Part shown: one piece after another, positions 56,112 through 64,000 of the stretch
How the letters are laid out: every line of letters begins with the position of its first letter
How positions within the stretch are numbered: the stretch's first letter is position 1
Assembly (NCBI RefSeq): GCF_036884655.1
Contig: NC_088327.1
Location: 18,190,001 to 18,254,000, forward strand
Length of the DNA stretch: 64,000 nucleotides
Source: Musa acuminata AAA Group
Lineage: Eukaryota; Streptophyta; Magnoliopsida; Zingiberales; Musaceae
Direction of reading: 5' to 3'
Made by a program: the position numbers and the translations under genes
The notes under the pieces: model-generated
The model's database searches: none
The model's input: only the letters and a program-made list of their open reading frames with translations
Told to the model about the DNA's origin: nothing

Positions 56112-56982
56112 TCGTTGTGTTAAGCCTTTCTTATTATTGTAAACCTCTATGCTACCTTGACATGCGTTTAACATTATCCTAGTATATGATGTTGGATGTT
56201 TCTTTCCAAAATTTTGTCAACATTTTGATGGCACCTTCATGTTATTTTGGATGATTTGATGTCTTCCTTGAATAATCGATCTTAATGCCAAGTTGAAGCT
56301 TTGTCAATTTTGACATCTCCTTTTCAAGATTTTTTTTCTTACAAGATGATTTTATTAATGGTTTCAATGATCATGAGTTTTATGCTTGAAAACTCATCTC
56401 CTTTTTATTGATGATAAAGGGGGAGAAGAATGTTCAAAAGATTGATGACTTGTGCAAATATGAAATTACCATGACTTATATGTATCATATTGCAATAGCT
56501 TATATGTTGTATAATGCAATGAAAAATATCTTATATATGTTATATTCCTTAAAAGCATCGTAAAACTTTTTGGGCATATCGCATATTAAAGTTTTTAGAT
56601 TGGTTGTCGTATCATGTTTATCATTTTTTTTTATATATGATAAGCAATCATCTCATGATCATATGAAATCATGCTTTGCATTTATATCATGAGATTCATG
56701 TTGAAATTTCAAATTATTATTATTTCTTGTCGAAATGATAATTGCCTTTTATCATTCGGCATAATTTTCATACCTTGAAATTATGAGAAATACGAAGTTT
56801 CATATTTGCTCATGCTTATTAAGAATAACGATAAGTTCAACGGATAGAACTTATTGGTTTAGGCTTGAATTCAAAGAGATTAAATTCAAGTGTTTTTATC
56901 TTCTTATAATATGGCATATAGATAGGGGGAGTTATGATTAACTCCGTCATCAATTGATTGTCATCATCAAAAAGGGGGAGAT
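56112..56982 (+). mobile_element. 3' non-coding region of element B
   Basis: Non-coding, alignable by eye to D's 52979-53999 but without the minisatellite expansion. It contains TTGATGATAAAGGGGGAGAA near 56407-56427 and the terminal polypurine tract AAAGGGGGAGA at 56971-56981. Confidence 0.8.
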
Positions 56983-58242
56983 TTTTAAATCTCGGATGTT
57001 GATGATGAAGTCAATTGATGGGTTAATTGATCTAATCCATATTACTAAGTTAAGTATGCAGGATTAACTACGATAGCTTGAAGATATAAAGCAAGTTTAC
57101 CAGAGTCAAGTTTGATGGGTGTTCGAGAGTCCACCAAAAGTCCGAAGAATTGTCGGAAGTGCTGCCGGAACCAACCGAGAAAGAATCAGGGACTTGCCGA
57201 AGTTTTTGGAAGTCCGCCTAAAAGATCATCGAAGGTTCACGGAGATCACCGAGAAGGTTCGGATACTTACCAAAGACTCGTTGAACTTACCATAAGACCA
57301 GGAGCCTGTTGGGAGTCTGCCGGAAGAAATCCGAGAGTGTATCAAAAGTCCACCGGAAGTTCGCCGGAAAGCTCGCCGGAAGGAAACTTGACGTTGCCGG
57401 TTAAAAATTTGCTTAGGGCTATGTCTTAATTTCATACTTTGTATATAATTTGGGTTAGGATTAAGGGTTAATCTTATAACCCGGTTAGGGGCCAATTGGG
57501 CCCGAGTTTAGATTGGTTTGGGCCAAGTTTGGAGCCCAACTAGTGAGCTGGAATAGTCTAGACAGTGGCACCGCTGGACTGGGCAGTGGCACTACCCAGA
57601 ACCCAAGAGATCCGATGGTGGCACCGCCAATACACTATCAGTGTCAGACATTGATAGGCGGTGGCACCGCCAACACCGAAAAACTCAAAAGTAATTCAAA
57701 TTTAGAGCCCAAATTTGAATCCTCTTGGGGCCTATAAATACACCTCAATTCTCAGTAGAGAATACACCTTTTTGAGAAGTTAGAAAGTGTGAAAAAGCTC
57801 CAGCAAAGTCTTGTTTTCAATAGCTTAAGTGTTCACCTCCCTCTTTCTCTTTAAAAAAATCTATAAGAGTGAGAACCACTTGTAAGAAGGTTGTAAGAGG
57901 GGTATTTGGTCCTTCCCCTTCAAAGTGATTTGCTAGTGGAAGTTGGGAGCCTCATCGAAAAAGGCTTCGAAAGTGGATGTAGGTCATTTGACCGAACCAC
58001 TATATATCGTGGTATTCCTTGAATGTGTGAGTATTTAGTTTTATGAACCATTTCCCTACTTAGTTGCAAATCGTTCGGTTTTCATCTCTCTACTCGTGAC
58101 TACCTTTACTCGAGCTATTTTAACTAAGTCATCCTTCGTCGAATCAAAATATCTATAAATTTACGAAATCGATTTCAAACTTACAAGTTTTAATCTGCTG
58201 CACTAATTCACCCCCCCTCTTAGTGCCGCTCCGATCCTAACA
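56983..58242 (+). repeat. Element B 3' LTR
   Basis: 1260 bp; its first bases read TTTTAAATCTCGG where the 5' copy has TGTTGAATCTCGG, and it ends CGATCCTAACA. CCGGAAG-type repeats lie at 57130-57380, the palindromic cluster at 57560-57680, TATAAATA at 57733-57740 and a 7-base C run near 58211. The next bases GTTTA are the target duplication in array A. Confidence 0.88.
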
Positions 58243-59048
58243 GTTTACAATGATAAAATGGGGGAAAAAAATAGCTAGCATCTCAAGAGAACCAAATTTT
58301 CTAGCTTGAATGATAAACTTAGACATGTTAGATCTCTCAAATGCATAAATTCTTCTTATACATTTTTCGGATCATGATCTTGATTTCTCGATTTCTAGAC
58401 TTGAATCTTCTTTTTGAATCAAGATCATTTCCCTATCATTCCTTCTATGTACAAAAGAAGATATATGTCAAAAATCATGACTTGATCTTTCATTTTTTAT
58501 GATTAGACTAATGATTGGAATATTGATATAAATTTGTTATTTATCTTTGTCATGTTTTGAAAATTATTGTAAAGGGACAAAGAATTACAAAATTATAATT
58601 TTCTCTTCTTTAGCTTGCATGATGATATATGCAAGAAGATGCCAAAACTTGTTAGCTTGCATGTTACAAATGGAGTAAAAATTGCTAGCTTACACTTCTC
58701 AAAAGAGAAGAAAGAACTCACTAGCTTATATGTTCTAAAGTGATAAATTTTTTTGCTAAATTGCTAATCTTTCAATGTTGCACTTCTCCTTTTGGTTGAT
58801 GACAAAGGGGGAGAAGTCATGATGACAATCATGCATGGGATGATGTACTTGGATATTTTGATTATGCATGAGTTTATGTTGCATGCAATGATATGATTAA
58901 TTGGGTCTTTTAATATTCATGATGTATGTAATGGTGAAATACTTATAATTTTTTTAATTCAAAGATTCTATCAATATGACATATTGATATAGAGAGTTTA
59001 GTTTAAACTCTGTCATCAATTAGTTGTCATCATAAAAAAAGAGGAGAT
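58243..59048 (+). mobile_element. Right part of internal region, array A unit 2
   Basis: Continues the region broken at 5537. It contains the CTAGC-type repeat phrases (58275-58740), a polypurine tract with TTGATGACAAAGGGGGAGAA at 58796-58816, and ends before LTR-b. Adding both parts, unit 2's internal region is about 3.1 kb, like unit 3. Confidence 0.85.
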
Positions 59049-60419
59049 TGTTGAATCTCGAATTTTGATAATAAAATCAATTGATGTGTTAGTCTTCTAA
59101 TCTGCGTTTTGAGTGACGTAGGAATAGCTTCGATCAAGAGAGGCAAATTGATTAAAGAAGGAGGAATCGAATGTTGGGTCAGAGTGGAACATATCAGAAG
59201 ATTATACGTCGAGTTGGAGGATCAGTTGACATGTCGGCAGAAGGCTTCATGCCATGAGTTTGGACATCGGGCCTAGAAGAGTGGACATTGGACCAAGAAG
59301 ATCGGAGTTGCGGAGTTCAACATGTCGATTTGGCAAAAGGCCACAAAAGAGGACAATGCGCCGAAGGATTGAATGAAGCGCCGATGAACCAATGACATGC
59401 CGGACAACATAGGAATCGCTTGTAATCGATTATGTCTAGATTGAGTTAATTTAGAGTCTAATTGAGTCGGTTTAGAATGTAATTAGGCCAACTCAATTAG
59501 GGGACCAATTGGACCTGAATCAGGGCTGAATTGGGTTTGTTGTTTAGCTCATTCAGTATAGTGTAGCAGTGTTTGACAATGGTACCACCCAGACAAAATC
59601 TTTAATATTGTGTCAGGTGATGGTACCGCTAGACTAGGCGGTGGTACCGCCCAGACACAGTCTTCAATACTGTGTCAGGCGGTGGTACCGCTAGACTAGG
59701 TGATGGTACCGCCCAAATATAGTTTCTCAAATTTTGTCAAGCGGTAGTACCACCAGACTGAGTAGTGGTACTACCCAGTGTCAGTGTTGCAAGCGATGGT
59801 ATCACCCAACACAGGTGGTGGTACCGTAGTACCCGGGAAACCCAAGATTTTTTTTGCTCTAATTTTAAAGTTATTTGGGGTCTATAAATACCCTAGCTAT
59901 TTCTACATGGAGAAGCAAGACTTAGCACGAAATTGAGTTTAAAAATGGGGGAAAATAATTGAGAAAAAATTGGGAAACTCTCTTAGGATTTAGGATCACT
60001 TCTTCCTAGTATTTAGAAGTTTATCTAAAGGGAGAAGTAAGGTCTAAGATAGAGAGGCTTGTAAGGGTTGTCTTCTAAACCTGTTAAAAGGAGAGAGAGT
60101 GTAAATGGGTAGTTGATCTTCGCCCATTGAAGGAATATCGTTAGTGGATGCCGGTGGCCTCGACGAAAGAGAAATCAAGAGTGGATGTAGGTCACGTTGA
60201 CCAAACCACTATAAAACTCGATTTACATTTACTCCTTGCAATTTAACTTTATTGCAAACTATCTTTTTTGCTTTACTTTCTCGTTACACTCTTACGAACG
60301 CTTTCAAGTTTAATATCTTTCTGAAACGGGTTTAATCGAAACGAAGATTTTCGAACCGATGATGTTTTTATCCACTACACTAATTCACCCCCCCTCTTAG
60401 TGCTGACTCGTTCCTAACA
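59049..60419 (+). repeat. LTR-b of array A
   Basis: 1371-bp copy of LTR-a. The palindromic GGTGGTACCGCC-type cluster is at 59575-59840, TATAAATA at 59883-59890 and a short C run (7) near 60388. As with LTR-a, no primer site follows. Confidence 0.88.
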
Positions 60420-63400
60420 GTATTTCCACTATTATTTTGATTATAGACTATAATATTTCTTATCTCCTTAATAGCTTAAATGAAATAAAAAAATTTACAT
60501 ATCAAATCAATATTAATAGATTTAAAAAAAAAGATATATATGTCCAATAACTCATAAGTTTTGTTATTTATGGATAAGAATACATGTTATATAGGTTAAA
60601 CAGGATTCTTTATGAGCTTAAACATATAAGTTTTCTTGCTTTCTTTGGATTTAAATTTATGGAATATTATTGAAAACGGATTTCAAAAGTCTTCTCTTCC
60701 AATGAACAATTGGAACGAGGGAGAAGAAAACTTTCTCTTTAAATGTCAAGGCTATGAATGTTTTGTTTTGCGCCTTAGATAAAAATGAGTTCAATCGAGT
60801 GTTTATTTATGAAATCACTTTTGATATTTGGCATACTCTTGAAACCACACACGAAGGCACGAGTAGAGTAAAATATTCTAAAGTAAATCTTTTGATGCAT
60901 GATTTTGAGGTATTTCGAATGAAGCCAAGTGAAATTATTGTTGATATGTACACCTATTTTACGGATGTCATCAATAGTTTAAAAGCTCTTGGCAAATGTT
61001 TTTTGAATTTTGAGCTTACTAACAAGATATTAAGATCCCTTCCAAAAAGTTAGGATCCTAAAATAACGGCAATACAAGAAGCCCAAGACCTAAATAACCT
61101 TGCTCTTGAAGAACTTATTGGGTCAATAATGACCTATGAAATGACATGTAAGGCACATGATCAACTGAATGAACATGAGAACAACCTTCCAAAGAATAGG
61201 AAGGATTTGACACTTCGAACAATATAATACAACTTGAGTGATGACTTAAGTGATGATGATGATAACCTTGAACTCTTCACAATAAAGCTTAAAAAATTCT
61301 TAAAACAAGAATCAAAGAACAAAAATGAAGCTAAAAAAGAAGAAGCTACAAAAGAAGAAGAAAACACTCAAGGTGGCTTGAGACAAATCAAGTTCATCCG
61401 AAAATGAAGAACAAACCAACAAAGGCAAGGTGGCAAACTATGCCTTAACGGCTTCTGACAATAAGGTAACCAAAACCCCTTTGCTTTATTTTAAAATTAC
61501 TTGATGCTTTTCATGAATTATTTTTAATTAGTTAGTAAAAAATTAAAATAAAATAATATTGGGATCATGCTAGTAATTTTGAAAATGATATTGACCATTG
61601 CATGTTTTTTTAAAATATAACTAAATGGTAGATATAAATCTAATACTTATACACTAATGCTCTTAAAAAGCAATAATATGTATTTTGATGATTTCTGTAT
61701 AGCTTTTTTATTTTGATTAAAGATGCCTTATGAAACCATGCTTGATGATTTAATAATGCATAATGATCATGCTTAATGAGTTTATATTTTAAAATTATGC
61801 ATGATAATACTTGTGATTTATGGATTATCGATATTTGCCGTAATGAAAGTTCTTTTTTGGTTTTAAACGTTGATGCATGTTTTTATTTGACATAAAAATT
61901 TAGGTATGCTTAAATGAAATCAATTACAAAATATTGGAACTAAAAGAACTTGAACTATCTTTAATCTTATAGGAATCTATCTATGTTGCTTTCATTGAAT
62001 TTTCTGAAAAGTGATTTTGATGATGATTTTGGATTCATTTTCGTATGATTCGTTTTAATAATGAGATGATATATCCAATTGAATCATTTATCGATGTTTG
62101 TGACTTGAGAAGATTTATCCAAACGAATGATATACTTATCTAAGAGAAGATTTACATATGATATACTTATCTAAGAGAAGATTTATCCAAACGAATCTTG
62201 ATTCTTCACATTAATAATTTAAGATTTATTTGAATCAAAATATCTTATTTGATCTCCTATGATTCTATTCGTTATTTACTAAAACGGAGATTTGTCAAGA
62301 TGAATCATTCACGAATTGATCTTTCATATTAATATCCTTCATGTCATGATTTTTATATGACTCTTTTATAATTATGATTTTTATATCTCATAATATAATT
62401 GAATCATTGATGAAAAAAAGGAGAGATTAATGAATCTATCTATGTCTTTTTTATGAATCTCTTGAAAATGATTTTGATTTGACAATTTGAATTTGAATGA
62501 GCTTGATCTTGATTTTTTGAGATTTATAACTTAAGATTTCTTATGCATGAATCAATATATTATGTCATTTGATCTCCTATGTTTCTTTTTGTTATTTATA
62601 AAAGAAGAGATTTGTTGAAATAAATCATGTCTTGTGACATTCATGATTTGATATTAATATCTTTCATGTCATGATTTATTATTGATATTCATTTGTATTC
62701 ATAAATTGTATATCTCATCACCAAATTATTTTTTTGTGATGAGTTGAACATTTACACCATTATGTTTTTCCCTTCTTCTTTCTTGTTTACAATGACAAAA
62801 TGAGGAAAGAAAATAACTAGCATCTCAAAATAACCAAATTTGCTAGCTTGAAGGATAAACTTAGACATATTAGATCTCCCAAATGCATAAAGTCTTCTTA
62901 TACATTTTTTGGATCATGATCTTGATTTCTCGATTTGTAGACTTGAATCTTCTTTTTGAATCAAGACTATTTCCCTATCATTCCTTCTATATACAAAAGA
63001 AGAGATATGTCAAAAATCATGACTTGATCTTTCATTTTTTATGATTAGACTAATGATTGAAATATTGATATAAATTTGTTATTTATCTTTGTCATGTTTT
63101 GAAAATTATTGCAAAGGGACAAAGAATTACAAAATTATAATTTTCTCTTCTTTAGCTTGCATGATGATATGCAAAAAGATGCTAAAACTTGTTAGCTTGC
63201 ACATTATAAATGGAGTAAAAATTACTAGCTTGCACTTCTCAAAAGAGAAGAAAGAACTCACTAGCTTACATGTTCTAAAGTGATAAAAGTTTTTTTGCTA
63301 AATTGCTAATCTTTCAATGTTACACTTCTCCTTTTTGTTGACGACAAAGGGGGAGAAGTCATAAAGACAATCATGCATGGGATGATGTACTTGATAATTT

Positions 63401-63589
63401 GATTATGCATGAGTTTATGTTGCATGCAATAATATGATTAATTGGGTCTTTTAATATTCATGATGTATGCAATGGTGAAATACTTATAATTTTTTTAATT
63501 CAAAGATTCTATCAATATGACATATTGATATGGAGAGTTTAGTTTAAACTATGTCATCAATTGGTTGTTATCATCAAAAAGAGGAAGAT
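60420..63589 (+). mobile_element. Internal region of array A, unit 3
   Basis: Uninterrupted 3170-bp internal region: short leader without primer site, decayed gag, then AT-rich non-coding sequence. A local duplication lies at 62105-62195 (GATATACTTATCTAAGAGAA twice). Polypurine tracts occur near 62783-62806 and 63336-63356; the terminal one (63578-63588) is eroded. It defines the full unit of the array: LTR plus internal region, about 4.54 kb. Confidence 0.85.
60640..61500 (+). pseudogene. Decayed Sirevirus-type gag (array A unit 3)
   Basis: Same gag remnant as at 3463-4241 but without its 120-bp deletion. The longest open part, 60754-61053, shows LFCALDKNEFNRV, HEGTSRVK, FRMKPSEIIVDMYT and ALGKC. 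Stops flank it, then the EELIGSIMTYEMTCKAH-like part and the acidic and lysine-rich tail to about 61500. There is no zinc knuckle and no pol afterwards. Inactive. Confidence 0.78.
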
Positions 63590-64000
63590 TATTGAATTTC
63601 AGATTTTGATGATGAAATCAATTGATGTGTTAGTCATCTAATCTGCGTTTTGAGTGACGTAGGAATAGCTTCGATCAGGAGAGGCAAATTGATTAAAATA
63701 GGAGGAATCGAATATTAGGCCATAGTGTAACAAGTCAGAAGACTAGACGTCGAGTTGGAGGATCACTCGACTTGTTGGCAGAAGGCTTCATGCCACGAAT
63801 TTGGACATCGGGCCTAGAAGAGCAGACATTACACTAAGAAGAACGGAGTTGTGGAGTTCAACATGCCGATTGGGTAAAAGGCCACAAAAGAGGACGATGC
63901 GCCAGGATTGAATGAAGCGCTGATGAACCAATAACATGCCGGACAACATAGGATTCGCTTGTAATCGATTATGTCTAGATCGAGTTAGTTTAGAGTCTAA
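63590..64000 (+). repeat. LTR-c of array A, cut by the window end
   Basis: First 411 bases of a third copy of LTR-a and LTR-b, starting TATTGAATTTC (TG changed to TA) after an eroded polypurine tract. Shows that the array continues to the right. Confidence 0.85.

Larger units (their letters stand above)
5538..58242 (+). mobile_element. Element B: Sirevirus-lineage Ty1/copia retrotransposon, full span including nested insertions
   Basis: Complete but decayed element of roughly 9.5 kb once the insertions are removed. Order: 5' LTR (5538-6360 plus 18110-18510), primer site, gag, protease, integrase, partial RT, RNase H (ending 24541), accessory-ORF cassette (about 24611-25381 plus 55275-56128), 3' non-coding region with polypurine tract, 3' LTR (56983-58242). 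Nested inside it are array C in the 5' LTR, a solo LTR in RNase H, and element D in the accessory ORF. It is itself inserted in array A. The copia order protease-integrase-RT-RNase H is visible. Confidence 0.85.

Overview
This is a gene-poor, repeat-saturated stretch of a plant nuclear genome, almost certainly from a monocot. The LTR sequences, with GGCGGTGGCACCGCC-type motifs, look like those of Musaceae (banana, Ensete); that is a recollection and an inference, not a test. About 90% of the window is LTR retrotransposon, mostly Ty1/copia of the Sirevirus (SIRE/Maximus) lineage. The marks of that lineage are long LTRs of 1.2-1.6 kb, palindromic motifs upstream of a TATAAATA box, an initiator-Met tRNA primer site, a gag with a CCHC knuckle, and repeated polypurine tracts before the 3' LTR. 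The only host-derived gene is an intron-containing fragment of a KIN-4A (FRA1-type) kinesin at about 43.8-49.46 kb.

The elements form a datable stack, read here from exact junctions and 5-bp target duplications. Layer A is a tandem LTR-internal-LTR-internal-LTR array of a gag-only element (1-5537, resuming 58243-64000, unit about 4.5 kb). Element B (5538-58242) is inserted in its middle unit. B's 5' LTR was hit by array C on the minus strand (6361-18109), another three-LTR, two-internal, gag-only array with perfect GTTAG duplications. B's RNase H region was hit by a solo LTR (22531-24131, duplications CATAT). B's accessory ORF was hit by element D (25382-55269, duplications CCTAC). D contains an Angela/Tork-type copia, element E (28267-36254), whose 5' half is replaced by a Ty3/gypsy-like LTR, primer site and leader. 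D also contains a rearranged block (37753-51357). That block runs: inverted gag piece, nearly intact Sirevirus pol (F), an unrelated decayed RT, the KIN-4 fragment, an RT piece fused to a 5'-truncated LTR. D then resumes at exactly the base where it stopped.

No retroelement here is clearly autonomous as it stands. The best preserved pol is F, with about two stops in pol, but it has lost its 5' LTR and the order of its gag. B is notable for a cassette after pol that its relative D lacks: a palindromic array, a TATA box, a spliced-looking leader and an ORF of about 376 codons. D joins the two flanks of this cassette at a 7-bp repeat, CTTTCTT.

The most interesting items are three. The KIN-4 fragment lies inside at least three nested retrotransposon layers. 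B carries the accessory-gene cassette with its own promoter-like array. Two independent gag-only families both exist as tandem arrays sharing LTRs.
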